Source: Polaribacter vadi (GTDB taxonomy: Bacteria; Bacteroidota; Bacteroidia; Flavobacteriales; Flavobacteriaceae). From it: a DNA stretch of 64,000 nucleotides. The notes beneath the pieces are model-generated. The model did not search any database. It was not told the origin of the DNA and saw nothing but the letters and a program-made list of their open reading frames with translations. Each line of letters starts with the position of its first letter. The first letter of the stretch is position 1. The position numbers and the translations under genes were made by a program. The stretch is from NCBI RefSeq assembly GCF_001761365.1, contig NZ_CP017477.1, forward strand, positions 208,501 through 272,500, given 5' to 3'. Of the stretch, positions 18,396 to 27,236 are shown piece by piece.

Positions 18396-19538
18396 ATGAA
18401 AAAAATTGCTTACTTACTTTTATTTGTAATTTCATTTTCTTGCGTTAAAGAAAAAGAAAAAACGAAGATTACTTTAGAAGAAGTAACAAATTTGGGTTTT
18501 AGTCTTCAAAATAAATCAGATAGAGATGATATTTCTGCAATGAATGAGCTTTATGATGTAAAAGCTTTTGCAGATATTTTTCTTCTAAAATCTACAGACA
18601 AAGAAATTCACGAATTTAATGCTGGTTTTTTCAACGGATTTTCTAGAAGTTTCAATTTTGGAGAAATGCTGGTTGAACAAAAAAGCGAAGGTGGTTCTTA
18701 TGAATTTATTAGAGCTTACGAAGACGAAAAAAACAATTTTCATTTGCTATTTAGGCTTTATGGAGAAGGTTTAAACTACCATGATTATTTAGTGAAAGAG
18801 ATTAATGGCGAACTTAAAATTGTAGACATGTACATTTATATGTCTGGCGAATATTTGAGTGATACTTATAAAACATATTATAAGTCGATTTTAGATAAAT
18901 CAAACGTTTTAACGAAAGATTTAACTGGAATTACAAGCTATCAAGATGCTCTTAAATTAATTGAAGTGAAAGAGTTAAGTGCTGCTGGTAAATTTAAAGA
19001 AGCGCATAAAGTATATAAAACTATTAGTAGTTCTTCTAAAATTACAAAAGCTTTTCAGTTGGTAAATATTATGGTTACCTTTAATTTATCTGAAGATATA
19101 TATTACAAAGCGATTAAAGATTACGAAAAAAGATTTCCAAACGATCCTAGTTTATATTTAGTTTCTTTAGATGGTTTAATTTTAAACAAACAATTTGATA
19201 AAGCTATAAAATCTATTGATAAATTAGACGAACTTTTAGGAGGTGATCCATTCTTAAATTATATAAAAGGGAATATTTATTATTTCGAAAAAGATTATGA
19301 AAGTGCTTTAGGAAAATATGCTATTATAAATCTTGAATATCCAGATTTTATTGATGCTTATGACAGTGCTTTAGGTATTTATTTGGAAACAAATAATCAT
19401 GAAAAAGTCATCGAAATTTTAGAATTATACGTGACCAGATTTGAGATAGATAAAGAAGAATTAAAGTTCAATTTATCGGAATTTTCTCCAACATTTATAA
19501 AAACGAAAGAATTTAAAAACTGGTTTTCAAAAAAATAA
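18396..19538 (+). CDS. TPR-like lipoprotein of unknown function
   Basis: A 380-residue exported lipoprotein (signal [16 protein letters not shown] with Cys near residue 16). The first half has no recognised motif. From about residue 185 it is helical with TPR-like pairs ([55 protein letters not shown]). It starts 6 bases after pheT and ends 1 base before pyrD, so it is probably in their transcription unit. No specific function can be assigned. Confidence 0.8.
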   Translation: MKKIAYLLLFVISFSCVKEKEKTKITLEEVTNLGFSLQNKSDRDDISAMNELYDVKAFADIFLLKSTDKEIHEFNAGFFNGFSRSFNFGEMLVEQKSEGGSYEFIRAYEDEKNNFHLLFRLYGEGLNYHDYLVKEINGELKIVDMYIYMSGEYLSDTYKTYYKSILDKSNVLTKDLTGITSYQDALKLIEVKELSAAGKFKEAHKVYKTISSSSKITKAFQLVNIMVTFNLSEDIYYKAIKDYEKRFPNDPSLYLVSLDGLILNKQFDKAIKSIDKLDELLGGDPFLNYIKGNIYYFEKDYESALGKYAIINLEYPDFIDAYDSALGIYLETNNHEKVIEILELYVTRFEIDKEELKFNLSEFSPTFIKTKEFKNWFSKK

Positions 19539-19539
19539 T

Positions 19540-20589
19540 ATGTACAAACTACTTATAAGACCCATTTTTTTTCTTTTTGATCCAGAAAAAGTTCATTATT
19601 TTACTTTTTCGTTGATACGCTTTTTATGTAAAATTCCTTTGGTTTCAGGGATTTTTAAAAGTTTGTATCAAGTAAATGATAAAAAGTTAGAGCGTACTTT
19701 ATTTGGTTTAACGTTTAAAAATCCAGTGGGTTTAGCTGCTGGTTTTGATAAAAATGCAGTTTTATATAATGAGTTGGCAAACTTCGGTTTTGGTTTTATA
19801 GAAATTGGTACAGTAACTCCAAAAGGACAAGTTGGTAATGCTAAAAAAAGATTATTTCGTTTAAAAGACGATCAAGGAATTATCAATAGAATGGGCTTTA
19901 ATAACGAAGGTTTGGAAGTTGCCATTCAACAATTAAAAAAGAATAAAGGCAATGTTATTATTGGTGGAAATATTGGTAAAAACACACAAACATTACCTAA
20001 AAATTACACAGCAGATTATTTAGAGTGTTTTGAAGGTTTGCATCCTTATGTAGATTATTTTGTGCTAAATGTTAGTTGCCCAAATGTTGGGAGTCATGCA
20101 AAATTGAATGACAAAGAGTATTTAATTGAATTAATTTCTGCTTGCCAAAAATTAAATCAAGAACTTTCTTTGTCAGGTCGAGCGCAGTCGAGACCAATTT
20201 TACTAAAAATTGCTCCAGATTTAAACAATCAACAATTAGATGAAATTATAGAATTGGTTGTAGAAACTAAAATTGATGGGATAATTGCTTCCAATACATC
20301 AACCAATAGAGATAATTTAAAAGCCTCAAAAGAACGTTTGCAAGAAATTGGAAATGGAGGAGTCAGTGGTCAGCCAATAAAAAACCAGAGCACAAAAGTG
20401 ATCAAATATTTGGCAGACAACTCCAACAAATCTTTTCCAATTATTGGAGTAGGAGGAATCCATTCTGAACAAGATGCTTTAGAAAAATTGAAAGCAGGAG
20501 CAGATTTGGTACAGATTTACACAGGTTTTATTTATGAAGGACCAAGTTTGATAAAGAGAATTAACAAAGCTGTTTTGAAGGATTTGTAA
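19540..20589 (+). CDS. pyrD: Dihydroorotate dehydrogenase (quinone), class 2
   Basis: A 349-residue membrane-associated flavoenzyme of pyrimidine synthesis that oxidises dihydroorotate with quinone. Class 2 features are the amphipathic N-terminus ([23 protein letters not shown]), [12 protein letters not shown], the FMN-binding IEIGTVTPK, the active-site region VLNVSCPNV, and the C-terminal phosphate site [30 protein letters not shown]. An oddity is at residues ~213-218 (GRAQSR, 20176-20195): they are encoded by a palindromic repeat seen elsewhere only between genes, inserted in frame in the loop before [11 protein letters not shown]. All other motifs are intact, so the enzyme is probably active. 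Confidence 0.96.
   Translation: MYKLLIRPIFFLFDPEKVHYFTFSLIRFLCKIPLVSGIFKSLYQVNDKKLERTLFGLTFKNPVGLAAGFDKNAVLYNELANFGFGFIEIGTVTPKGQVGNAKKRLFRLKDDQGIINRMGFNNEGLEVAIQQLKKNKGNVIIGGNIGKNTQTLPKNYTADYLECFEGLHPYVDYFVLNVSCPNVGSHAKLNDKEYLIELISACQKLNQELSLSGRAQSRPILLKIAPDLNNQQLDEIIELVVETKIDGIIASNTSTNRDNLKASKERLQEIGNGGVSGQPIKNQSTKVIKYLADNSNKSFPIIGVGGIHSEQDALEKLKAGADLVQIYTGFIYEGPSLIKRINKAVLKDL
20176..20195. repeat. TCGAGCGCAGTCGA palindrome inside pyrD
   Basis: GGTCGAGCGCAGTCGAGACC lies within the pyrD coding frame. The same core occurs as an inverted pair between hisF and hisIE (32326-32368). Confidence 0.8.
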
Positions 20590-20598
20590 CATTTGTTA

Positions 20599-20617
20599 TT
20601 CTGAACTCGTTTCAGAA
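20599..20617. repeat. TTCTGAAC(T/C)TGTTTCAGAA-type palindrome after pyrD
   Basis: TTCTGAACTCGTTTCAGAA lies 10 bases past the pyrD stop. It is the same imperfect palindrome family as in the his operon (25649, 27148, 28291, 30287, 30614). It may also act as a weak terminator. Confidence 0.75.
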
Positions 20618-20659
20618 TCTCACTCAGTTTTGTTTTGGAAAAAGACTAATTTCGTTTAC

Positions 20660-21274
20660 ATGTTAGAAACCTTATTCTCTTTTGCAATTGCAACCTCTCT
20701 TTTAGCATTGTCTCCAGGACCAGATAATATTTTTGTGCTGACACAAAGTATTGTAAATGGTAAAAAGTTTGGTTTGGCAACCGTTTTTGGACTGATTTCT
20801 GGTTGTTTGGTTCACACAACCTTATTAGCATTTGGAGTTTCAGCCATCCTAAAAGAATCAGAAAACTTATTTTTTGCCATTAAATTATTTGGCGCAATTT
20901 ACTTATTATATTTAGCCTATAAAGTGTATAAATCTGATGCTACTATTATACTATCCAATGAACATGTAGCAAAGAAAACGACCACACAATTGTTTAAACA
21001 AGGGTTTGTTATGAATGTTTTAAACCCAAAAGTTTCTATTTTCTTTTTAGCGCTGTTTCCTGGATTTTTGTTTTCTGATACAATTTCTACAGTCCTGCAA
21101 TTTTATGTTTTAGGATTTATTTTTATGTCAGTTTCACTCATTATTTTTTCTACAATAGCCATTTTAGCTGGCACAATTTCAGAAAAAATTAAAGAAAATA
21201 AGAAAATTGGTTTCTATCTAAAATGGATGCAAATTGTGGTTTTTGTGGCAATTGCAGTTTTAATTTTGATGTAA
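20660..21274 (+). CDS. LysE/RhtB-family exporter
   Basis: A 204-residue polytopic membrane protein with about six hydrophobic segments. The start at 20660 (MLETLFSFAIATSLLALSPGPDN) gives the family N-terminus with the conserved SPGPD motif near residue 18; the longer open frame is not family-like. GFVMNVLNPKVSIFFLALFPGF near residue 115 is the second conserved LysE signature. Members export basic amino acids, homoserine or homoserine lactone; the substrate here cannot be told. It follows pyrD after a spacer holding a palindromic repeat and converges with ttcA. Confidence 0.9.
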   Translation: MLETLFSFAIATSLLALSPGPDNIFVLTQSIVNGKKFGLATVFGLISGCLVHTTLLAFGVSAILKESENLFFAIKLFGAIYLLYLAYKVYKSDATIILSNEHVAKKTTTQLFKQGFVMNVLNPKVSIFFLALFPGFLFSDTISTVLQFYVLGFIFMSVSLIIFSTIAILAGTISEKIKENKKIGFYLKWMQIVVFVAIAVLILM

Positions 21275-21297
21275 ATTCTTGGTTTTAAAAAAGAAAA

Positions 21298-22095
21298 TTA
21301 ATCAATCAAAATATCCTCAGCAACCTTACTTTCTAAATTTTCAAAATCATACAATTTGGTGTCTAATAAATGCGAAGGAGAAACATTCTGCAAAGCATTC
21401 ATCATAATTGCGTTTCTATTTGGGAACTCTTTTTCCCAATCAGCAATCATTTGTTTTACATTTTGGCGTTGCAAATTTTCTTGAGAACCACATAAATTAC
21501 AAGGAATTATTGGGAAGTCTTTAAAATCCGAATACACCTCAATATCACTTTCTTTACAAAAAGCCAAAGGTCTTAAAACGGCTAAATCTCCAGCATCATT
21601 TTTAAATTTTGGAGGCATGGTTTCCATCTTTCCAGAAAAAAAGAAATTCAAGAAAAAGGTTTCTAAAATATCATTTCTATGATGCCCTAAAGCAATTTTG
21701 TTACAACCCAAATCTTTAGCAGCTTCATACAAAGTTCCTCTACGCAAACGCGAACATAAACTACAAGTAGTTTTGCCTTCAGGAGTTTTGTCCATGACAA
21801 TTTTATAGGTGTTTTTCTCTATAATTTTATAATCGACTTGTAGGTTTGTTAAATACGTTGGTAAAACTTCCTCAGGAAAACCAGGTTGTTTTTGATCGAG
21901 ATTTACAGCAATTAAATCGAAAGAAATTGGTGCTACTTTTTTAAAATACAGCAACATATCTAAAAGCGTATAACTGTCTTTCCCTCCAGATAAACACACC
22001 ATTATTTTATCACCTTCAGCAATCATAGTGTATTGTTGAATAGCTTCTGCAACTGCTTTCTGCAATTTTTTAGTAACTTGTTTTACTTCTTTCAT
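21298..22095 (-). CDS. ttcA: TtcA-like tRNA 2-thiocytidine synthetase
   Basis: A 265-residue PP-loop ATPase. The PP-loop [11 protein letters not shown] is near residue 36. Two cysteine pairs, [10 protein letters not shown] near 112 and CNLCGSQ near 197, match the iron-sulfur and thiolation cysteines of TtcA, which adds sulfur to C32 of t[16 protein letters not shown] (~137-150) is the TtcA-type LGHHxxDxxET motif. Length is slightly short but within the family. The substrate is inferred from family membership; related bacterial PP-loop proteins exist. Confidence 0.85.
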   Translation of the reverse strand: MKEVKQVTKKLQKAVAEAIQQYTMIAEGDKIMVCLSGGKDSYTLLDMLLYFKKVAPISFDLIAVNLDQKQPGFPEEVLPTYLTNLQVDYKIIEKNTYKIVMDKTPEGKTTCSLCSRLRRGTLYEAAKDLGCNKIALGHHRNDILETFFLNFFFSGKMETMPPKFKNDAGDLAVLRPLAFCKESDIEVYSDFKDFPIIPCNLCGSQENLQRQNVKQMIADWEKEFPNRNAIMMNALQNVSPSHLLDTKLYDFENLESKVAEDILID

Positions 22096-22219
22096 GGTTG
22101 CAAAAATAGTTTTTTTTACAACTATAATTTTAGAAAAAATTAAAGAAAATATGATTATTGATTTTTAGTTAAAAGGGATGAAGTTTTTGTTTTGATTTTA
22201 GGTATAGGTTTTCTAATGT

Positions 22220-22338
22220 GGTTGTATATGGTTTGTTGCGTGTTTCAAGCAACTAATTTAGTAAATAATTACCGAGCAAGAAAGTCCGCGAGGACTTTCG
22301 TAAGTAAGCAAGAAGCTAGCAATAAATTATATATGGCT
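22220..22338 (+). repeat. Highly structured 119-bp element (candidate ncRNA or recombination site)
   Basis: The two ends pair over 20 positions (22220-22239 with 22319-22338), using about seven G-U/U-G pairs that hold only when the plus strand is the folded one. Inside is an 8-bp hairpin GAAAGTCC/GGACTTTC (22280-22287 with 22292-22299) capped by a GCGA tetraloop of GNRA type. A second small inverted repeat GTTGC/GCAAC is at 22235-22239 and 22249-22253. No ORF fits. It begins 12 bp past the stop of the orphan gene at 22351. Plus-strand RNA structure or folded single-stranded DNA are both possible. Confidence 0.65.
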
Positions 22339-22350
22339 TAAGTTTGTATT

Positions 22351-22800
22351 TTATTCAAAAGTAACAGGGCTAACTTTTCTCAAAATAAATTTATTTTCAC
22401 AATTAGTTTTCTCAATAAAAAAATAAGTAAACCCTAATGTATCAAAATTATCACCTTTCTTTTTGAGATTTAGAAAATATTCTCTGTCTGTTATTAAATT
22501 TAGATTAGCTAAATATGACTTAGAAATAAGAATATCATTCTTTCTGTTAAAAGAAAATGAAAAACTATCAAATCTTTCATATTGAATATCATCACCTCCT
22601 ATGTCAGAAGACCTTTTGGTGTCTGTTATAAGTTTTTTTTTATCTATAATTTTATATCCTTCATATTCATTTGTTATAGAAGCAACCTGCTTTTTAATTA
22701 AGGAATCATTTTTGTTAATTAGCAAATAAATTGTATCCTTTGATTGTGAATATGTGTTTGTTAATAAAAAGTAGGTAATTATTAATAAATAGTTTTTCAT
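22351..22800 (-). CDS. Exported protein of unknown function, orphan cluster
   Basis: A 149-residue protein starting at MKNYLLIITYFLL (ATG at 22800) with a signal peptide that probably ends near TNTYSQS; no lipobox Cys. The mature part is a mix of charged and beta-like segments without recognised motifs. Its ATG shares one base with the TAA of the preceding gene (TAATG), so it is translated with the metallopeptidase-like gene and may be its partner. The structured element lies just past its stop. Function unknown. Confidence 0.7.
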   Translation of the reverse strand: MKNYLLIITYFLLTNTYSQSKDTIYLLINKNDSLIKKQVASITNEYEGYKIIDKKKLITDTKRSSDIGGDDIQYERFDSFSFSFNRKNDILISKSYLANLNLITDREYFLNLKKKGDNFDTLGFTYFFIEKTNCENKFILRKVSPVTFE

Positions 22801-24282
22801 TATTGACAAGTTTTATTAACATTATCTTTTTCATTTGTAATGGTGTTTTTGATTCTATTTTTTTCTGGTGTAGTTAATTTTTTCCATGCTTCGGTATAAA
22901 TTTGATCTTGAACACCGTTAGCATCTTTTATATTCGCTAAACCTTCCCAAGACATATCATTATAGAATTGGTCAGAATGTTGACTATTATCATATTGCTT
23001 TAATCCTTTAGCAATTGTACTTCTATAATAGTCCGCCATTTGCTGATGATCCCAATTTTTTTTATAAATTCTGAAATAATTATATACGCCAGGAAACTTT
23101 ACAGCATTACTTCCATCTCTTGATGCAAACTCTCTTAATCTTGCATGAATGCCTTCATGTATGATTGTTCTTGCTAGTCCAAGTGAAGTTCTGTTAGATA
23201 AAGTGTTTTCATTAATACTAATAGTAAATGTGTTTCCAGATTTTACAGTTGAAGCATTTGTCTCATTTCCCAAACTTGTAGACATTTCAAATATTAAATC
23301 AAATTTAGAAGGTTTATTTCCATCTTTAAAATTCTCAAGTATCCAATTAATATTATTATTGTTGTCAACCATTTTATTATAAACACAAAGTGCTTTTCCA
23401 GTAAGTTCGTTAATAATTTGGTCATCATCAATTAACTCATCTTCCTCTATAATATCAAAGCACCCACCATCAATTCCTTGCTCTAAACCATCACTTTCTC
23501 CATCACAAGGAATGATAGAAACAGTTTCTCCACTTCCAGAGCTACCACCTCTTCTACCTCCACCAGCTTCTGAACCAAAGTCTAATTCAGTTTCTGCTAC
23601 AAGACTATTTTCACTGCTATATGAACAAGTTCTTATTGTTGAAACATTCCAATAACCACTTCTAACATGTTCGCAATTAGGATTTGTACTAAATGAACCG
23701 TGGTCTGTACAAACTTTAGGTGTATAAGTTGTTGTATTACTGCAAGACCAACCTCCTTTTAATTGTATATTTTGGTTATTAATAAGCTCTTCAATATTAT
23801 ATTTATATGCTGTTTTTGAAACAGTGGCATTTAGGTATAACCCAGATCCTTTTTTTCTATAAAATACACTATCGTACCTAATTATAAAACCTTTGATAGT
23901 GTCATTTGATTTTTCAATTACTAAATTTTCAGAAGCTTTTGAAGATGTTTCTTCAGAATTTCTCTCAATTAAAAAAGTATAAGAAACATAGTTTTCTTTT
24001 TCAATTTTATAAAAAATGGAGAAGTCAATTTTAAAATTGTTTTTTTGATTTAGATTTAAACTCATTTTCGAAATAAGAATTGATTTTAAATTTATTAGAG
24101 ATATCAATAAAGTTTTTGTCTTCTTTGGCTTGAGAAAGCGTTATTTTTTGCGGAGTTATTTTCTCTTGAGTTATATTTTCAAATTCGTTTTCTTTTTCAC
24201 AATTACAAAGGAAGAGTGAAATTCCGAGGAATAAAAATCCAATTATAAAGATTTTGGTTGGTTTGTTTTTTCTGTTTTTCAT
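22800..24282 (-). pseudogene. Frameshifted lipoprotein with HExxH metallopeptidase-like domain
   Basis: Two overlapping frames make one gene. The first (from ATG 24282) encodes a lipoprotein start (FLFLGISLFLCNCEKE) and 83 residues ending FKSKSKKQF. The second continues from the same place as KNNFKIDFSIFYKIEKENYVSYTF through to 22800. Removing one A from an A7 run at about 24049-24055 joins them smoothly. The downstream part has a Cys-rich region, a Gly-rich linker (~residue 170 of the second frame) and a zincin motif HEGIHARL. It may be an indel-inactivated gene, a homopolymer error in the sequence, or a case of transcriptional slippage. No family name recognised. Confidence 0.72.
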
Positions 24283-24608
24283 ATTTGTTAAATTTAATAA
24301 TTAATATTCATTTCTCTGTTGCAAAATAAGCTGAAATTTTTGAGTATTCATTTCAGCTATTTGATAAGCCATATAAATTACAACTTAACAAATATCCCAA
24401 GTTTTATTTCAAAATATTCATCCTCAGCTAAGTTCGAGTATTCCCACCAAATAATCAACAGGAAAACACCCCTTTTTTAATCACCCAACTCAAAAAAATT
24501 AAACAAAAACTCAAATTTTGATAAATATTTCAGTTTAACAAAAATTTTACGTGCATCATTTGGAATAATCAAAATAAAATTTGAATATTTGTATAATTAA
24601 AAAAAGAC
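24283..24608. other. Spacer upstream of the his leader and the orphan cluster
   Basis: This 326-bp divergent region must hold the promoters of both the orphan cluster (minus) and the his operon (plus). A sequence TAAATTTG-like with wrong spacing (TAAAATTTG, 24575-24583) is the nearest -7 candidate for his. TAAGCCATATA at 24365-24375 is the inverse of TATATGGCTTA at 22330-22340 on the other side of the orphan cluster. Nothing else stands out. Confidence 0.5.
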
Positions 24609-24665
24609 ATGAAATTTATTCAAAACCATCATCATCATTTTTACAATTGCAATCAAGCGATTTAA
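24609..24665 (+). CDS. Histidine operon leader peptide
   Basis: An 18-residue ORF MKFIQNHHHHFYNCNQAI lies 103 bases upstream of hisG and has four consecutive His codons (CAT CAT CAT CAT). In his attenuation the ribosome pauses on these codons when charged tRNA-His is scarce, which disrupts the downstream terminator. Too short for ordinary gene finders. Together with the intrinsic terminator at 24696-24727 it forms a classical leader-attenuator unit. Confidence 0.88.
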   Translation: MKFIQNHHHHFYNCNQAI

Positions 24666-24695
24666 AAATGTATTGAATAAAGTCAAGATATTTAT

Positions 24696-24730
24696 AAACC
24701 TGTTTGAGCAAATCAAACAGGTTTTTTGTT
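24696..24730 (+). terminator. his operon attenuator (intrinsic terminator)
   Basis: An 11-bp perfect stem (AAACCTGTTTG at 24696-24706 with CAAACAGGTTT at 24714-24724) has a 7-nt loop and is followed by T6GTTTT. It is 31 bases after the leader peptide stop and 38 bases before hisG, as expected for a transcription attenuator. A clear antiterminator pairing could not be fixed by eye. Confidence 0.85.
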
Positions 24731-24768
24731 TTAAAACCAATTTGCTCAAACCAAACTAAAATTAAAAA

Positions 24769-25626
24769 ATGAGTAATTTAAGAATTGCAGTACAAAAATC
24801 AGGAAGATTAAACGAAGATTCTATGGGAATCTTAAAAGACATTGGTATTTCTATCGATAATGGAATTGATCAATTAAAAGCATCCGCAAGAAATTTTCCA
24901 GTAGAAGTTTTCTATTTAAGAAATGGCGATATTCCTCAATATTTACGAGATGGAGTTGTAGATGCAGCCATAATTGGCGAAAATGTTTTAATCGAAAAAG
25001 GAACTGATATCGATTTTGTAGAACGTTTAGGTTTTTCGAAATGCAAGGTTTCAATTGCGGTTCCAAAAGAATCTACAGCAAATTCGTTAAAAGATTTAGC
25101 AGGACAAAGAATTGCGACTTCGTATCCAGAAACTGTAAAAAAATATTTGAAGCAAAATAATATCGACGCCCAATTACACATCATTAACGGTTCTGTGGAA
25201 ATTGCCCCAAATATTGGTTTGGCAGATGGTATTTGCGATATCGTTTCTAGTGGAAGCACACTGTTTAAAAATGGTTTAAAAGAAATTGAGGTGTTGTTTA
25301 AATCGGAAGCAGTTTTGGCAGTTTCGCCTAAAATTTCTCAAGAAAGTAAAGCAATTTTAGAGAAAATTCAGTTTAGAATGCAGGCTGTTTTAAAAGGGAA
25401 ATCATCCAAATATGTGTTGCTAAATGCACCAAATAATAAGGTCGATAAAATTATCGATATTTTACCAGGAATGAAAAGTCCAACTGTGTTGCCTTTGGCA
25501 GAAAAAGGTTGGAGTTCAATTCACTCTGTGATCGATAAAGATAAATTTTGGGATGTTATAGATGAGTTGAAAGCCAATGGTGCTCAGGGAATTTTAGTGT
25601 GTCCTATTGAAAACATGGTACTTTAG
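24769..25626 (+). CDS. hisG: ATP phosphoribosyltransferase (long form)
   Basis: A 285-residue HisG catalysing the first step of histidine synthesis, ATP + PRPP to phosphoribosyl-ATP. The phosphate-binding segment GICDIVSSGSTLFKNGLKEIE is near residue 150. The C-terminal ~75 residues form the regulatory HisG_C domain (KYVLLNAPNNKVDKIIDILPGMKSPTVLPL), so this is the long, histidine-feedback-regulated form that needs no HisZ. First gene of the operon, directly behind the attenuator. A hairpin-forming sequence (25620-25649) overlaps its stop codon. Confidence 0.98.
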   Translation: MSNLRIAVQKSGRLNEDSMGILKDIGISIDNGIDQLKASARNFPVEVFYLRNGDIPQYLRDGVVDAAIIGENVLIEKGTDIDFVERLGFSKCKVSIAVPKESTANSLKDLAGQRIATSYPETVKKYLKQNNIDAQLHIINGSVEIAPNIGLADGICDIVSSGSTLFKNGLKEIEVLFKSEAVLAVSPKISQESKAILEKIQFRMQAVLKGKSSKYVLLNAPNNKVDKIIDILPGMKSPTVLPLAEKGWSSIHSVIDKDKFWDVIDELKANGAQGILVCPIENMVL

Positions 25627-25649
25627 TTTTTTTGTTTAAAAACTAAAGT
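25620..25649 (+). other. Hairpin overlapping the hisG stop
   Basis: ACTTTAGTTTTT (25620-25631) pairs with AAAAACTAAAGT (25638-25649) around a 6-nt loop. The stop codon of hisG lies in the 5' arm. It is not followed by a T-run, so it may protect or process the mRNA rather than end it. Confidence 0.55.
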
Positions 25650-25670
25650 ATGCTGAACTTGTTTCAGTAT
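25649..25670. repeat. CTGAACTTGTTTCAG palindrome, hisG-hisD spacer
   Basis: ATGCTGAACTTGTTTCAGTAT lies in the 235-bp spacer between hisG and hisD. It belongs to the family listed at 20599. The rest of the spacer is A+T-rich with no ORF. Confidence 0.75.
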
Positions 25671-25861
25671 CGAGTGTAATTTTTTGGGCGTTTTAACGGG
25701 CTTTACATTATATCTTTTGCAGAAAAAGCAAAAGGATGTCATTTCAATCCCTAACGCAAATTGCAAGTTTATACAAGTTTTGCAAAATTTTAAAAACCTT
25801 GTATCATTAAATAAAAAAGAAAAAGATTATTTTTTGAATTTTCAAATTTTTGTATAATTTT

Positions 25862-27142
25862 ATGAAAACAATTATAAATCCACCAAAGTCAACTTGGTCT
25901 CAACTATTACAAAGACCCACAAAAACGGTTGATGATATTGAAAAAACTGTTACCGAAATTTTTACAGAAGTAAAAAAAGAAGGAGACAAAGCTGTACAAA
26001 AATACACACAGTTATTTGATGGAGTAACTTTAGAAAATAATTTAGTTTCTGAAGCTGAAATTAAAGAAGCAGTTTCATTAGTTTCAGACGAATTAAAAGA
26101 AGCTATTATTTTAGCGAATAAAAATATTACCGTTTTTCACAACGCACAAAAAACGGATAAAGTTTTTGTAGAAACCACGAAAGGAGTTGAATGTTGGCAA
26201 GAAAAAAGACCGATTCAAAAAGTTGGTTTGTACATTCCTGGAGGAACTGCACCACTTTTTTCAACAGTTTTAATGTTGACAATTCCTGCACAAATTGCAG
26301 GTTGTAAAGAAATTGTGTTGTGTTCACCACCAAATAAGGAAGGTAAAATTCACCCAGCAATTTTATTTACTGCAAAACTTTGTGGCGTTACTAAAATTAT
26401 TAAAGTTGGCGGAATTCAAGCAATTGCTGGCTTAACTTTTGGAACAGCAACAATTCCACAAGTGTATAAAATTTTTGGTCCAGGAAATCAGTATGTTACA
26501 GTGGCAAAACAATTGGCAACCAAATTTGGAGTGGCAATTGATATGCCTGCAGGACCCAGTGAGTTATTGGTAGTTGCAGACGATACTGCAAAAGCCAGTT
26601 TTGTAGCTTCAGATTTATTAAGTCAAGCAGAACATGGAGCAGATAGTCAAGTTATTTTGGTATCAACATCAAAAAAATTAATTGAAGCAGTAGAAATTGA
26701 AATCAATAAACAAATTTTAGACTTGCCAAGAGTAGCAATTGCTCAAAAGGCCATTGCAAACTCAAAATCTATTTTTGTGGAAACTGATGAAATTGCGTTG
26801 AATTTAATTAACGAATATGGTCCAGAACATTTTATTGTTTGCACAAACAATAATGATTTTTATGTAGATAATATTGCCAATGCAGGTTCTGTTTTTATTG
26901 GGAATTACACACCAGAAAGCGCAGGAGATTATGCTTCTGGAACCAACCATACATTGCCAACAAACGGATTTACAAAAGCGTATTCAGGTGTAAATTTAGA
27001 TAGTTTTTTGAAAAGTATTACGTTTCAAAAAATATCAAAAGAAGGCATTCAAACCATTGGAAAATCGATAGAATTAATGGCGGAAGCAGAAGGTTTACAA
27101 GCACATAAAAATGCAGTTTCTATAAGATTGAAAAGATTATAG
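25862..27142 (+). CDS. hisD: Histidinol dehydrogenase
   Basis: A 426-residue zinc enzyme oxidising L-histidinol to L-histidine in two NAD-dependent steps. Motifs are VGLYIPGGTAPLFSTVLM near 115, the FGPGNQYVTVAKQLA segment near 205, the long signature DMPAGPSELLVVAD followed by DLLSQAEHGADSQ (zinc/substrate Gln-His), and the catalytic GPEHFIV region near 320. The start ATG is at 25862; four codons of open frame precede it. Second gene of the operon after a spacer holding a palindrome. Confidence 0.98.
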   Translation: MKTIINPPKSTWSQLLQRPTKTVDDIEKTVTEIFTEVKKEGDKAVQKYTQLFDGVTLENNLVSEAEIKEAVSLVSDELKEAIILANKNITVFHNAQKTDKVFVETTKGVECWQEKRPIQKVGLYIPGGTAPLFSTVLMLTIPAQIAGCKEIVLCSPPNKEGKIHPAILFTAKLCGVTKIIKVGGIQAIAGLTFGTATIPQVYKIFGPGNQYVTVAKQLATKFGVAIDMPAGPSELLVVADDTAKASFVASDLLSQAEHGADSQVILVSTSKKLIEAVEIEINKQILDLPRVAIAQKAIANSKSIFVETDEIALNLINEYGPEHFIVCTNNNDFYVDNIANAGSVFIGNYTPESAGDYASGTNHTLPTNGFTKAYSGVNLDSFLKSITFQKISKEGIQTIGKSIELMAEAEGLQAHKNAVSIRLKRL

Positions 27143-27147
27143 AAACT

Positions 27148-27168
27148 GTGCTGAACTTGTTTCAGTAC
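27148..27168. repeat. CTGAACTTGTTTCAG palindrome, hisD-hisC spacer
   Basis: GTGCTGAACTTGTTTCAGTAC starts 6 bases past the hisD stop; same family as 20599 and 25649. Confidence 0.75.
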
Positions 27169-27190
27169 CTTTTAAATAAATTAGTTAGTA

Positions 27191-27223
27191 AGACCTCACA
27201 GGTTTTTAAAACCTGTGAGGTCT
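27191..27223. repeat. Long perfect palindrome in hisD-hisC spacer
   Basis: A 33-bp nearly perfect inverted repeat has arms AGACCTCACAGGTTTT and AAAACCTGTGAGGTCT. There is no T-run, and it lies 14 bases before the hisC ATG, so it could form a hairpin in the hisC leader. A related element lies at 28310-28340. Confidence 0.8.
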
Positions 27224-27236
27224 AATAAACATAAAA

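Noticed and set aside
22220..22338. tRNA or tmRNA
   Set aside because: No T-loop GTTCRA, no CCA or acceptor/anticodon arms; the fold is one long stem with an inner hairpin.
23149..23382. Plus-strand frame opposite the orphan metallopeptidase gene
   Set aside because: Hydrophobic-looking but a shadow of the opposite frame; no promoter, RBS or signal peptide.
24031..24060. Programmed -1 ribosomal frameshift on the A7 run of the orphan metallopeptidase gene
   Set aside because: A -1 slip on A AAA AAA gives a different frame (ACA ATT TTA) from the one that continues the protein; the needed shift is +1 or loss of one base.
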